This document shows positions 18,282 to 27,888 of a stretch of 64,000 nucleotides of DNA, piece by piece; the stretch's first letter is position 1, and each line of letters starts with the position of its first letter. Origin of the DNA: Pseudomonas abietaniphila. GTDB lineage: Bacteria; Pseudomonadota; Gammaproteobacteria; Pseudomonadales; Pseudomonadaceae. The DNA is taken from NCBI RefSeq assembly GCF_900100795.1, contig NZ_FNCO01000004.1:248001-312000 (forward strand), given 5' to 3'. The notes under the pieces are model-generated. The model saw nothing but the letters and a program-made list of their open reading frames with translations. It made no database searches and was not told where the DNA came from. A program made the translations under genes and the position numbers.

Positions 18282-18426
18282 GTATGAGTGCCGCCTTCAA
18301 GCCTTCGGAACGACGCGGACCCAGCCAGTCGGCCCCTGCCGTTCAACGCTGTTTTGGATCTGTGCAAGATCGTTCAAGACAGCGACATACCACCCGCCTA
18401 CCATTCGGGACATAAGGAGAAACACC

Positions 18427-19155
18427 ATGTCCCGTCATCAACTCTACGTTCGCGGTCTTCGCGACAGTGTGCCCATGCTCGTCGGCATTGCGCCGTTCGG
18501 CATCATCTTCGGAACCCTCGCCGGGGTCGGCGGTTTGTCGCTGTGGCAAGCGGTCGGCATGTCGATGTTTGTCTACGCAGGCTCGGCACAATTCATCGTC
18601 GTCAGCCTGATGGGCGCCGGGGCCAGCGCCGTGGTGATCCTGCTGACCACCTTCATCGTCAACCTGCGCCATGTGCTCTACAGCGCTACCTTGCAGCCGC
18701 AGGTGCAGGGTTTGCCGCAACGCTGGCGATTGCTGCTGGCGTTCTGGCTGACCGACGAAACGTTCGCGGTCGTGCAGCGCTACTACCTCGTCCACGGCCG
18801 CCAACCGCTGGCGCATTGGTATTGGCTCGGTGTGGCCAGCGCACTCTATGCCTGTTGGGTCGGCAGTTCGCTGGTGGGCGTGTTGTTCGGTCAGGCGGTG
18901 CCGGACATGGCGAGCTGGGGTCTGGAGTTCGCGATGCTGGCGACATTCATCGGCATTGTGGTGCCGCTGCTACGCAATCAACCGCAGATCGCCGCCGCAC
19001 TGGCCGCGGGCGCCGTGGCACTGATGACCTGGTCGCTGCCGTACAAACTGGGGTTGATGGCGGCCGCATTCAGCGGGATTGCCGTGGGTGTTTTGCTTGA
19101 GCGTCGACAGGCTGCCAACCCTCACGACCGGTCGCACGCGGGGGCACAGTCATGA
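18427..19155 (+). CDS. azlC: AzlC family branched-chain amino acid exporter, large subunit
   Basis: A 242-residue membrane protein with several hydrophobic helices. The AzlC signature is clear: 'PMLVGIAPFGIIFG', 'FVYAGSAQFIVVSLM' and 'NLRHVLYSATL'. AzlC with the small AzlD subunit (next gene, ATGA overlap) forms a two-component exporter for branched-chain or related amino acids; the substrate here is inferred. ATG 18427 has AAGGAG 9 bp upstream. The 5' gap is mostly REP repeat. Confidence 0.9.
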   Translation: MSRHQLYVRGLRDSVPMLVGIAPFGIIFGTLAGVGGLSLWQAVGMSMFVYAGSAQFIVVSLMGAGASAVVILLTTFIVNLRHVLYSATLQPQVQGLPQRWRLLLAFWLTDETFAVVQRYYLVHGRQPLAHWYWLGVASALYACWVGSSLVGVLFGQAVPDMASWGLEFAMLATFIGIVVPLLRNQPQIAAALAAGAVALMTWSLPYKLGLMAAAFSGIAVGVLLERRQAANPHDRSHAGAQS

Positions 19156-19475
19156 GTTATTGGTGGCTGATTCTGGGCATGACGGCGATCACTTTTCTGA
19201 TGCGCTACAGCCTTTTCGCGTGGCCCAACCTGCGCTTCCCGCCGGTCGTGCGACAAGGCCTGCACTACGTGCCGACCGCCGTCCTGACCGCCATCGTGGT
19301 GCCCGGCATGCTGCTGCCGGACGGCGAGCATTGGCAGGTATCGTTTCAGAACGCTTACTTGCTGGCCGGCCTCGCCGCCATCGCGATTGCAGCGTTCAGC
19401 CGTAATTTGCTGGCCACCATTGGCGGCGGTCTGGTGGTGTTCTTTTTACTGCGGTGGGCGATGGGGCAGATTTAG
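19152..19475 (+). CDS. azlD: AzlD family exporter, small subunit
   Basis: A 107-residue hydrophobic protein, start 'MSYWWLILGMTAITFLMRYS', with four predicted membrane segments and the AzlD motif 'FPPVVRQGLHYVPTAVLTAIVVP'. It overlaps the azlC stop as ATGA and is the obligatory partner of AzlC. The length is typical and the gene intact. Confidence 0.9.
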   Translation: MSYWWLILGMTAITFLMRYSLFAWPNLRFPPVVRQGLHYVPTAVLTAIVVPGMLLPDGEHWQVSFQNAYLLAGLAAIAIAAFSRNLLATIGGGLVVFFLLRWAMGQI

Positions 19476-19503
19476 CCCGAACTCGGCCAGATGTACCGCC
19501 CCT

Positions 19504-19585
19504 GTGGGAGCGAATTCATTCGCGAAAGGAGGGTTCATTCGATGCCTCGCCATCGGCTGCACCGCTCCATTGCGAATGAATCTGC
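19504..19585. repeat. Degenerate REP pair (GTGGGAGCGAATTCATTCGC type)
   Basis: The left arm is intact at 19504-19526; the right arm is reduced to ATTGCGAATGAATC near 19570-19583 and lacks the CTCCCAC end. Intact pairs of this family are at 39324-39411 and 44361-44449. Confidence 0.7.
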
Positions 19586-19643
19586 ACAGATCCAGTCCGG
19601 CAGCAGATCGATCAAGACTGCCAAACCGCTCAGCAGGAGCGCG

Positions 19644-20498
19644 TCACTCCCCCGTCGCTACCCCACGCGCCGGATCATTGATCCACTCGCTCCACGACCC
19701 TGCATACAACCCGCCCAGCGGATAACCCACCAGACACAATGCGAACAGGTTATGGCACGCCGTGACACCGGAACCGCAATAGGCCACCAACTGATCTGGC
19801 GAGCGCCCTTTCAAGGTTTGCGCAAACCGCTGCTTGAGCTGTTCAGCCGGAAGAAAACGCCCATCAGGCCCCAGGTTGTCGGTAAACGCTGCACACTGAG
19901 CGCCGGGAATGTGGCCTGCAATCGGGTCGATCGGCTCAACCTCGCCGCGAAAGCGCGCCGGCGCACGGGCGTCGATCAGGGTCATCTCTGGCGCTCCGAG
20001 CCGCGCCTGCAAGTCGGCCGCACTCAACACCAGGAATTCATCGGGCTTGCCCTGAAACGAGCCTTGTCGATGGTCCGGCGGGTCCAGACTCAAGGGCAGC
20101 CCCGCCGCGTGCCAGGCTTTCAGACCGCCATCGAGGATGTACACGCCATCACGCTTGCCCAGCCAGGCGAGTAACCACCATGCGCGGGCGGCGTATGCGC
20201 CTGGGCCGTCGTCGTACAGCACAACCTCGCTGTCGTTATTGACGCCCCAAAAACGCAGGCGCTCGATCAGCACTTGCGGATCCGGCAGCGGATGGCGACC
20301 GGTGACGCCTTTGGTGATGGGGCCGCTCAGGTCGTTGAGCAGGTCCGCGTAGGAAGAGCCCTCTATGTGACCTTCGGCATAGCTGCGCTGGCCGTAGTCC
20401 AGGTCATCAAGGGAGGAACGACAATCTAGAATCACAAGCCCCGGCTTTTGTTGGCGTTCGGCCAGTTGTTGCGGGCTGATCAATTGCGCGATGGACAT
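19644..20498 (-). CDS. Thiosulfate/3-mercaptopyruvate sulfurtransferase
   Basis: A 284-residue tandem-rhodanese protein. The first domain is inactive; the second has the persulfide-forming Cys in 'AYCGSGVTACHN' (about residue 236), where CGSGVTA is the form usual in SseA-type 3-mercaptopyruvate sulfurtransferases. Linker motifs 'LYDDGPGAYAARAWWLL' and 'DARAPARFRGEVEPID' are present. ATG 20498 gives the conserved 'MSIAQLISPQQLAE' start. No signal peptide is seen. It lies between azlCD and the TetR gene without clear operon partners. Confidence 0.88.
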   Translation of the reverse strand: MSIAQLISPQQLAERQQKPGLVILDCRSSLDDLDYGQRSYAEGHIEGSSYADLLNDLSGPITKGVTGRHPLPDPQVLIERLRFWGVNNDSEVVLYDDGPGAYAARAWWLLAWLGKRDGVYILDGGLKAWHAAGLPLSLDPPDHRQGSFQGKPDEFLVLSAADLQARLGAPEMTLIDARAPARFRGEVEPIDPIAGHIPGAQCAAFTDNLGPDGRFLPAEQLKQRFAQTLKGRSPDQLVAYCGSGVTACHNLFALCLVGYPLGGLYAGSWSEWINDPARGVATGE

Positions 20499-20567
20499 GA
20501 CAGGCTCCTGCAGACAGTGAAAGTGGCGATAGTGATAAGACAATCCAGTTGAGCGGATGAGCACGCT

Positions 20568-21254
20568 TCAGCTCGCGTCCTCCAGCGCCTTGTTCAGCGG
20601 CACGTAAAATTCGGCGCACAGCGCGTGCACAGCTTCCCGAGCGTCGGGTGTGACGTAAGCGAGCTCGAGCATCAGCACCTGATACACGCCGCGCCGAATG
20701 GCGTCTTCGTTCAGGTGCGTGGCGTTTTCCCGGGTGGTGCAGAGGAATCGCACCCAAGACGTCAAAATGATCCAGGCATTGAGCGTGAGCGATTCGATCT
20801 GGACCTTGTCCATCTCCAGAATCCCGGCTTCGACGAAGCCGCCGTAAATGGCCATGGCCTTGATCAGGCAATGCTGCGAAAACCGCCGATAACGTGCCGC
20901 CAGCTCAGAGTCGGCTTCGAGCAGGTGTTCAAGGTCGCGGTGCAGAAAACGGTAGCGCCACATGCCGTCGAGAATCGCTGTCAGGTAATGACGCTTGTCT
21001 TCGACACCCGGCAAGCGGCCTTTGGGCGGATGCAAAAAGCTGTCGACCAAGGCTTCGTATTCGGTGAACAGCTCGGCGATGATCGCCTGCTTGTTGGCGA
21101 AGTGGTAATACAGATTGCCCGGCGAGATCTCCATGTGCGCTGCGATGTGGTTGGTGCTGACGCTGCGCTCACCCTGCAGATTGAACAGCTCCAGGCTGCT
21201 CTGCACGATGCGTTCACGGGTCTTGATGCGTATGGTTTTAATGCGCGGCGCCAT
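20568..21254 (-). CDS. laoR: TetR family repressor, LaoR-like
   Basis: A 228-residue regulator with an N-terminal TetR DNA-binding domain: 'RERIVQSSLELFNLQGERSVSTNHIAAHM' (21221-21135) then the recognition helix 'ISPGNLYYHFANKQAIIAEL'. The ligand domain has little recognisable similarity. Its place next to a laoCBA-like set matches LaoR of P. aeruginosa, a TetR repressor of long-chain alcohol oxidation genes; the name rests on synteny. A palindrome in the promoter of the divergent laoC-like gene (22655-22670) could be its operator. An MFS gene lies between it and laoC. Confidence 0.72.
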   Translation of the reverse strand: MAPRIKTIRIKTRERIVQSSLELFNLQGERSVSTNHIAAHMEISPGNLYYHFANKQAIIAELFTEYEALVDSFLHPPKGRLPGVEDKRHYLTAILDGMWRYRFLHRDLEHLLEADSELAARYRRFSQHCLIKAMAIYGGFVEAGILEMDKVQIESLTLNAWIILTSWVRFLCTTRENATHLNEDAIRRGVYQVLMLELAYVTPDAREAVHALCAEFYVPLNKALEDAS

Positions 21255-21327
21255 GCTCGACTCGAACGTTGGGACGTGACAGGAATGTGTCCGATCTTAA
21301 CGCAAGGACCACGATGGGGTGCAGCCC

Positions 21328-22524
21328 TCACGACTCGACGGATGCCACCACCTTCGTCCGGGTGGCGATGGCCACGGCAAGGCCAATCAACACGGCGGCC
21401 ACTGCCAGCGCGAGAATCACGCCTCGCAATCCTATCGACACAGCCAAAACACCCACCAGCAAACCGGCCAACGGTTGGGTCAGGTTGTTCAGCAGCGTAA
21501 TGACGCCGACGGTCTTGCCGAAATCGCGCACCGGTATCACCCGCTGGCGAATGGTGCGCATGTAGACATTGAACATCTTGTCGAAGCCAACGACGAGCAG
21601 AAAACCCACCACATAGATCTCGGACGCCGCGCCCGTGGCAGTGATCAGCGCACCCAGCGTAATCGCGCAATACGACACCCGGCCAAGCACCGACAGCGGC
21701 AATGAGACCCGGGCGAGCCCGAACAGAATCAAAATAGTGACCAGCGCACCCGACGCTTGAAGCGCCGCGTAGAAGTCTTTGCTTTCACCGAATGAGCCAA
21801 TGACCATGGCGGCCGAGCTGGCCAGCGTCACGCCTACGATGAGATTCACACCCGCCGCCAGACAGATGATCTTTTTGAGCTCGGCGGACTGACGGATGTG
21901 CCTGAAGGCAATTCGTAAGGGCTGAAACCAGATGTCTGCGTGCTGCTCGAACGTTTCCAGCGTCACGTTGCTGGAACGCTGCCACTCACGCATTGCGACG
22001 TCGGCCAGCACAAACAGCAACGCCACGCCAATCACCACACCTGGCCACGGGCAGAACTCCAGCGAGAGCGCTGCCAGCAACGGTCCGAGGACGAGCCCGG
22101 TCTGGTCGGCGATCTGTGAGTAGGACAGGGTCTTGCCGTATCGGTAATCCGCGAAGATATGGGGCATCACCACCTCACGCGCCATGATCCCCTGGGTGGT
22201 CAACACGCCGCAGATCGCGGAGAGCAGCACCAGCCAGTAAATCCCGCCAAACACCCCGTACAAGACAACAGCAACCATGCACACCACCGCGCGGTACATC
22301 TGACTGATGTGCAACAAACGAATCGGGGCGAACTTGTCGCACAACGCGCCGCAGATCGGGAACGCCAGAAAGCGCGGCAGCGTCTCGACAAAAAACGCCA
22401 GGCCCGCCCAAGAAGCGCTCTGGGTGGTCTGGAAGACGATCAGCGGCACCAGAAACAGCAGGACCTGATCGGCCAGCCGCGAAAGAAAAAGCGAAAAGAA
22501 GAACGCCAGATAGTCCGTACGCAT
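21328..22524 (-). CDS. MFS transporter
   Basis: A 398-residue protein of about 12 membrane helices with major-facilitator layout: 'FFFSLFLSRLADQVLLFLVPL' in helix 1 (22509-22447), the loop 'LAFPICGALCDKFAPIRLLHISQ' resembling the helix 2-3 motif, and a long middle loop 'REWQRSSNVTLETFEQHADIW'. The substrate cannot be told. It is divergent from the laoC-like gene and codirectional with the TetR gene 73 bp away, so fatty alcohol or alkyl-compound transport is possible but unproven. The lao locus as I know it from P. aeruginosa has no MFS gene at this point. Confidence 0.82.
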   Translation of the reverse strand: MRTDYLAFFFSLFLSRLADQVLLFLVPLIVFQTTQSASWAGLAFFVETLPRFLAFPICGALCDKFAPIRLLHISQMYRAVVCMVAVVLYGVFGGIYWLVLLSAICGVLTTQGIMAREVVMPHIFADYRYGKTLSYSQIADQTGLVLGPLLAALSLEFCPWPGVVIGVALLFVLADVAMREWQRSSNVTLETFEQHADIWFQPLRIAFRHIRQSAELKKIICLAAGVNLIVGVTLASSAAMVIGSFGESKDFYAALQASGALVTILILFGLARVSLPLSVLGRVSYCAITLGALITATGAASEIYVVGFLLVVGFDKMFNVYMRTIRQRVIPVRDFGKTVGVITLLNNLTQPLAGLLVGVLAVSIGLRGVILALAVAAVLIGLAVAIATRTKVVASVES

Positions 22525-22645
22525 TGAGACTCCATGTCAGGTGCTGCAAAGCGGTTCACCCGGAACCGGGCGCAAGCAGTCTGGCTCGCGGATTTGCGCT
22601 GCGCAAGGGGCATGACAACGTTGGCAATGACCTCGACAAGACCAT

Positions 22646-22674
22646 TTGACTTTATAGAGCAATGACTCTAAAAC
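22646..22674 (+). promoter_or_regulatory. laoC promoter with embedded palindrome (candidate LaoR operator)
   Basis: TTGACT at 22646-22651 and TAAAAC at 22669-22674 are spaced by 17 bp. Inside lies the dyad TAGAG-CAATGA-CTCTA (22655-22670), which also touches the -10. A repressor there would block polymerase. The LaoR assignment is inference from the neighbouring TetR gene. Confidence 0.5.
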
Positions 22675-22705
22675 AACGCTACAACGCCCAAAAGGAACTG
22701 CAGCA

Positions 22706-24145
22706 ATGCCTGTTGAATCCGTCCGCCTGCCCCTGCCTGACGACCTACCCGACCCGCATGCCGAACTTCAGCGACTGTTCGATAATCAGCGCCGGGCCTT
22801 CGCGGCGAACCCCATGCCGGTCGCCGGGCAGCGCCTGCAGTGGCTCGACAGCCTTCGTCAATTGCTCAGCAACGAGCGCCAGGCGTTGATCGACGCCATC
22901 AGTGCCGATTTCAGCCACCGCAGCGCCGACGAGACGCTGCTCGCCGAATTGATGCCGAGTCTTCACAACATTCATTACGCACGCCGACATCTGAAAAAGT
23001 GGATGCGCGCGTCTCCGCGCAGCGTGGGCATGGCGTTCCAGCCCGCCTCGGCCAAAGTCATCTATCAGCCACTGGGCGTGATCGGTGTGATCGTGCCGTG
23101 GAATTATCCGCTGTACCTGGCGATTGGCCCGCTGGTGGGCGCCTTGGCGGCGGGTAATCGGGTGATGCTCAAGCTCAGCGAGTCCACGCCTGCGACAGGC
23201 GAGTTGCTCAAAAAGCTGTTCGCCCAGGTTTTCCCCGAAGACTTGGTGTCGGTGGTGCTGGGCGAGGCGGACGTCGGCGTGGCGTTTTCCCGACTGCCTT
23301 TTGATCATTTATTGTTCACTGGCGCCACCAGCGTCGGGCGACACGTGATGCGCGCTGCGGCAGAGAACCTGACGCCCGTCACGCTGGAGCTGGGCGGTAA
23401 GTCCCCTGCCATCGTCTCCCATGACGTGCCGTTGAAGGACGCTGCCGAGCGCATTGCTTTCGGTAAAACGCTGAACGCCGGCCAGACCTGTGTCGCGCCG
23501 GATTACGTTCTGGTGCCCAAGGACCGCATCGACGACTTTGTCGACGCCTACAAAAAGGCGGTTACGGGGTTCTATCCGACACTGGCGGACAACCCGGACT
23601 ACACGGCGATCATCAACCCACGGCACATGGCCCGGTTGAACAGCTACCTGGCCGACGCGACGAGCAAGGGCGCGAACGTCATTTCTTTATACGAAGAGGG
23701 CCAAGGGAGGCGCATGCCGTTCAGCCTTGTACTCGACGTGAAGGACGAGATGCTGGTCATGCAGGACGAGATTTTTGGCCCGCTATTACCCATCGTCCCT
23801 TACGAGCGCATCGAGCAAGCATTCGATTACATCAATCAACGACCTCGCCCACTTGCGCTGTATTACTTCGGCTACAACAAGGCCGAGCAACAACGGGTGC
23901 TGGAGCGGACGCATTCCGGTGGTGTCTGTCTCAACGACACCCTGCTCCATGTCGCACAGGATGATTTGCCCTTCGGCGGTATCGGTGCCTCCGGGATGGG
24001 GCACTACCACGGTCACGAAGGTTTTCTGACATTCAGCAAGGCCAAATCCGTGTTCATCAAGCAGCGCTTCAATGCCGCGCGGCTGGTTTATCCACCGTAT
24101 GGCAAGGCGATACAGAAGCTGATTCAGCGGTTGTTCGTGCGATGA
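22706..24145 (+). CDS. laoC: Aldehyde dehydrogenase, LaoC-like (coniferyl-aldehyde dehydrogenase group)
   Basis: A 479-residue NAD(P)-dependent aldehyde dehydrogenase. Catalytic Cys is in 'NAGQTCVAPDYVLVP' and catalytic Glu in 'TLELGGKSPAIV'; cofactor motifs 'IVPWNYPLYL' and 'FTGATSVGR' are present. Automatic annotation would call it coniferyl-aldehyde dehydrogenase (CalB), but downstream laoB- and laoA-like genes suggest it oxidises long-chain aldehydes to fatty acids as in P. aeruginosa LaoC. ATG 22706 follows AAGGAACTG. The stop overlaps the next gene as ATGA. Enzyme class is certain, substrate inferred. Confidence 0.85.
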   Translation: MPVESVRLPLPDDLPDPHAELQRLFDNQRRAFAANPMPVAGQRLQWLDSLRQLLSNERQALIDAISADFSHRSADETLLAELMPSLHNIHYARRHLKKWMRASPRSVGMAFQPASAKVIYQPLGVIGVIVPWNYPLYLAIGPLVGALAAGNRVMLKLSESTPATGELLKKLFAQVFPEDLVSVVLGEADVGVAFSRLPFDHLLFTGATSVGRHVMRAAAENLTPVTLELGGKSPAIVSHDVPLKDAAERIAFGKTLNAGQTCVAPDYVLVPKDRIDDFVDAYKKAVTGFYPTLADNPDYTAIINPRHMARLNSYLADATSKGANVISLYEEGQGRRMPFSLVLDVKDEMLVMQDEIFGPLLPIVPYERIEQAFDYINQRPRPLALYYFGYNKAEQQRVLERTHSGGVCLNDTLLHVAQDDLPFGGIGASGMGHYHGHEGFLTFSKAKSVFIKQRFNAARLVYPPYGKAIQKLIQRLFVR

Positions 24146-24678
24146 GTGTCGCGGCTTCGGGCGTTTCCAGGCGGGGCGTTCTGAAATTTGGGCTCGGGGC
24201 GACCGTATTTCTGTCCACAGCAGGCGTGACGGCGAGTCTCAGCGGATGCTCAAGCACGACGGCCGCGCCGGGTTTCAACGTTTTGCGTGCCAGCGACATG
24301 CCGTTTTTGCAAGCGGTGATCCCGGTCATGATCGAGGGCGCAACGGCGGCGGTCACCGTAAAAAATGCGGTAGATGCCACGCTGCATAGCCTGGACAGCG
24401 GCTTGGCGCGACTGTCCCCGGAAATGCTCAAGCTGACTCAGCAACTGTTCGATGTGGTGGCGATGGCGATCACCCGAGGACCGCTGACGGGCATCTGGGG
24501 TCGTTGGGAAAACGCCGATGCCGAACAGATCCGGCATTTTCTCGGCCGCTGGCAAAACAGCTCGCTGAACCTTTTGCGTCAGGGTCACAGCTCGTTGCTG
24601 CAACTGGTGCTGATGGCCTGGTATGGCCGGGCCGAGTCGTGGGCCGCATGCGGCTATCCGGGGCCGCCGAAAATCTAA
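24142..24678 (+). CDS. laoB: Tat-exported lipoprotein, LaoB-like
   Basis: A 178-residue protein with a twin-arginine leader (SRRGVLK at residues 9-15), a hydrophobic core, and a lipobox ending at Cys36 (SLSGC). It is thus predicted to be folded in the cytoplasm and exported as a lipoprotein. The rest is helical with no known catalytic motif. Translation is coupled to laoC, and laoA follows 30 bp later. LaoB of P. aeruginosa is a partner needed for alcohol-oxidase activity; gluconate-dehydrogenase-type small subunits likewise carry Tat leaders and serve GMC flavoproteins. The partner role is inference. Confidence 0.75.
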   Translation: MSVAASGVSRRGVLKFGLGATVFLSTAGVTASLSGCSSTTAAPGFNVLRASDMPFLQAVIPVMIEGATAAVTVKNAVDATLHSLDSGLARLSPEMLKLTQQLFDVVAMAITRGPLTGIWGRWENADAEQIRHFLGRWQNSSLNLLRQGHSSLLQLVLMAWYGRAESWAACGYPGPPKI

Positions 24679-24708
24679 CCCATAAAAACAATAAAAAACC
24701 GAGGTTCT

Positions 24709-26304
24709 ATGCCTGTTCCCGACACGTTCCGCGAGGGTCTAGCTCGCGGCTGGAAAACCCATGACGGCTCGACGCTTGAGCAAGACCTGACGCTGGAAGC
24801 CGATGTCGCCATCATCGGCAGCGGCGCAGGCGGCGGCACTACGGCGGAAATCCTCAGCGCAGCCGGGCTCAAAGTGCTGATCATCGAAGAAGGGCCGCTG
24901 AAAACCAGCTCCGATTTCAACATGCTGGAGGACGAGGCGTATTCGACGCTGTATCAGGAAGGGATCGGCCGCATGAGCAAGGACGGCGCCATCACGATCC
25001 TGCAAGGCCGCGCGGTGGGCGGAACCACGCTGATCAACTGGACATCAAGCTTTCGTACGCCCGACCAGACCCTCGACCACTGGGTGCGCGAGCATGGCGT
25101 GAAAGGCCACAGCCCCGCCGAAATGGCACCGTGGTTCGACAAGATGGAACAACGACTGGGCGTCTCGCCGTGGATCGTGCCGCCAAACGCCAATAACGAC
25201 GTCATTCGTCAAGGCTGCGAGGCGCTCGGTTATAGCTGGCATGTCATCCCGCGCAACGTGCGTGGTTGCTGGAACCTGGGCTATTGCGGCATGGGCTGTC
25301 CGACCAACGCCAAGCAATCCATGTTGGTGACGACGATTCCCGCGACGCTGGAACGCGGGGGCGAGTTGCTTTATCTGACGCGCGCCGAACGCCTGATCAT
25401 CGAGAACGGCAAGGTACTCGGCGTGGAGTGCCAGGCGATGGATGAACGTTGCGTCGCACCCACCGGGCGCAAGATCACGGTCAAGGCGCGTCACACGGTG
25501 CTCGCCGGCGGCGGCATCAACAGCCCCGCCCTGCTGATGCGCTCCAAGGCACCGGACCCCCATGGCCGCCTGGGCAAACGGACGTTCCTGCACCTGGTGA
25601 CGTTCTCGGCGGGCCTGTTCGACAAGGTCATCAACCCGTTCTATGGCGCGCCGCAATCGATCTACTCCGATCACTTCCAGTGGCGCGACGGCGTGACCGG
25701 GCCCATGGCCTACAAGCTTGAGGTCCCGCCTTTGCAGCCAGCACTGACCACTACGTTGCTGGGCGATTACGGTCCGAAGAATGCAGAACGCATGGCCCAG
25801 TTGCCGCACACGCACATGATGCTGGCGTTGCTGCGCGACGGCTTCCACCCCGACAGCGTCGGCGGAACGGTCGAACTGCGCGGCGATAACACGCCCGTGC
25901 TGGATTATCAGGTGTCGCCCTATGCCTGGGACGGCGTACGCCGCTCGCTGCACAGCATGGCCGAGATCCAGTTCGCGGGCGGCGCAAAGGCCGTCATGCC
26001 GCTACACGGTGATGCCGACTACGTGAAAACCGCCGCGCAGGCGCGCTCGCTGATCGACACCCTCAGCCTGGAAATCTTCCGCACGCGCCTGGGCAGCGCG
26101 CACGTCATGGGTGGCTGTGCGATGGGCGAAGATCCGAAGCACGCCGTTGCAGACAGTCTGGGCAGGCACCATCAACTGGAAAACCTGTCGATTCATGACG
26201 GATCGCTGTTTCCGACCAGCATTGGCGCCAATCCGCAGTTGTCGGTGTACGGGCTGACGGCAAAACTGGCGACGGGGTTGGCGGACAGATTGAAGCGCAC
26301 GTGA
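24709..26304 (+). CDS. laoA: GMC family FAD oxidoreductase, LaoA-like long-chain alcohol dehydrogenase
   Basis: A 531-residue GMC oxidoreductase. The FAD-binding GxGxxG motif is 'IIGSGAGGGTTAEIL' at about residues 35-48; 'GRAVGGTTLINW' is the second GMC signature, and 'CGMGCPTNAKQSM' carries a Cys pair. The C-terminal block 'HVMGGCAMG', then 'HDGSLFPTSIGANPQLSVYGLTAKLA', supplies the active-site His and FAD contacts. No signal peptide is visible, so it might be exported with the Tat-bearing LaoB-like partner. By synteny it oxidises long-chain alcohols to aldehydes. GAGGT precedes the ATG. Confidence 0.85.
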   Translation: MPVPDTFREGLARGWKTHDGSTLEQDLTLEADVAIIGSGAGGGTTAEILSAAGLKVLIIEEGPLKTSSDFNMLEDEAYSTLYQEGIGRMSKDGAITILQGRAVGGTTLINWTSSFRTPDQTLDHWVREHGVKGHSPAEMAPWFDKMEQRLGVSPWIVPPNANNDVIRQGCEALGYSWHVIPRNVRGCWNLGYCGMGCPTNAKQSMLVTTIPATLERGGELLYLTRAERLIIENGKVLGVECQAMDERCVAPTGRKITVKARHTVLAGGGINSPALLMRSKAPDPHGRLGKRTFLHLVTFSAGLFDKVINPFYGAPQSIYSDHFQWRDGVTGPMAYKLEVPPLQPALTTTLLGDYGPKNAERMAQLPHTHMMLALLRDGFHPDSVGGTVELRGDNTPVLDYQVSPYAWDGVRRSLHSMAEIQFAGGAKAVMPLHGDADYVKTAAQARSLIDTLSLEIFRTRLGSAHVMGGCAMGEDPKHAVADSLGRHHQLENLSIHDGSLFPTSIGANPQLSVYGLTAKLATGLADRLKRT

Positions 26305-26314
26305 CGCATCACCC

Positions 26315-26823
26315 GTAAGAGCCGGCTTGCTGGCGAATGCGGTCGTTCAGGCAACCTCAATGTCACTGACCCACCGCATCGCTGCCCTCGTAACCTCGGA
26401 CGTCTCCCACAGGTCCTGCTTTGCAATCAAGCTCTGTGGCATGCCTCAAACAGTTGGAAGACTCACGCCCAGATCGGGCAGACCAAGGTGTCTTGACTGC
26501 CGCGAGACCTGTAGGAGCTGCTGGAGGTTACGACAGTGGCGAATGTGGTGGGACAGGTACATCGGCGGTGACCGACACGCCGCATTCGCTGCCCTCGTAA
26601 CCTCGGACGTCTCCCACAGGTACTGCTTTGCAATCAAGCTCTGTGGCATGCCTCAAACAGTTGGAAGACTCACGCCCAGATCGGGCAGGCCAAGGTGTCT
26701 TGACTGCCGCGAGACCTGTAGGAGCTGCTGGAGGTTACGACAGTGGCGAATGCGGTGGGACAGGTACATCGGCGGTGACCGACCCACCGCATTCGCTGCC
26801 CTCGTAACCTCGGACGTCTCCTA
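26315..26823. repeat. Tandem duplication of a 207-bp unit containing REP arms
   Basis: Two complete copies lie head to tail at 26381-26587 and 26588-26794, followed by the first roughly 29 bases of a third (26795-26823). By eye the full copies differ at about five positions. Each unit contains a left arm (TGTAGGAGCTGCTGGAGGTT) and an inverted arm (CCTCGTAACCTCGGACGTCT). A GCCGGCTTGCTGGC-type arm at 26315 starts the array. Because 207 is divisible by three, a false open frame runs through it. The remaining 157 bp before coaD show no other feature. Confidence 0.92.
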
Positions 26824-26863
26824 CAAGTACTGCGCCGTTCCGATGATTGCGGTCGATATCTAA

Positions 26864-27466
<603 letters not shown>

Positions 27467-27491
27467 GTGATGTTCAGGTGCATACCGAGCG

Positions 27492-27518
27492 CTAATGCGG
27501 CACAATTCGCCGCATTAG
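27492..27518 (+). terminator. Candidate terminator after coaD
   Basis: CTAATGCGG (27492-27500) and CCGCATTAG (27510-27518) form a perfect 9-bp stem followed by TTTAGAT. The T-run is short, and the ferredoxin gene begins 39 bp further. Confidence 0.55.
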
Positions 27519-27809
<291 letters not shown>

Positions 27810-27888
27810 CCAAAGGCATATTTTGTCGGCATCCGCGCTTTCGCCGAAGACACTGGCTGTAATGCCTGTTGACCTGAGCGAGATACGC

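Noticed and set aside
18131..18367. Apparent CRISPR-like repeated units near 18.0-18.3 kb
   Set aside because: The repeats are inverted REP arms in pairs, not direct repeats with regular unique spacers, and no cas genes occur.
23041..24145. laoC-like gene as a dedicated coniferyl-aldehyde dehydrogenase for lignin monomers
   Set aside because: The neighbouring laoB/laoA-like and TetR genes fit long-chain alcohol oxidation better; no phenylpropanoid genes are nearby.
26327..26863. 178-codon plus-strand open frame between laoA and coaD
   Set aside because: It is created by the 207-bp tandem repeat whose length is divisible by three; it has no ribosome-binding site and consists of REP sequence.
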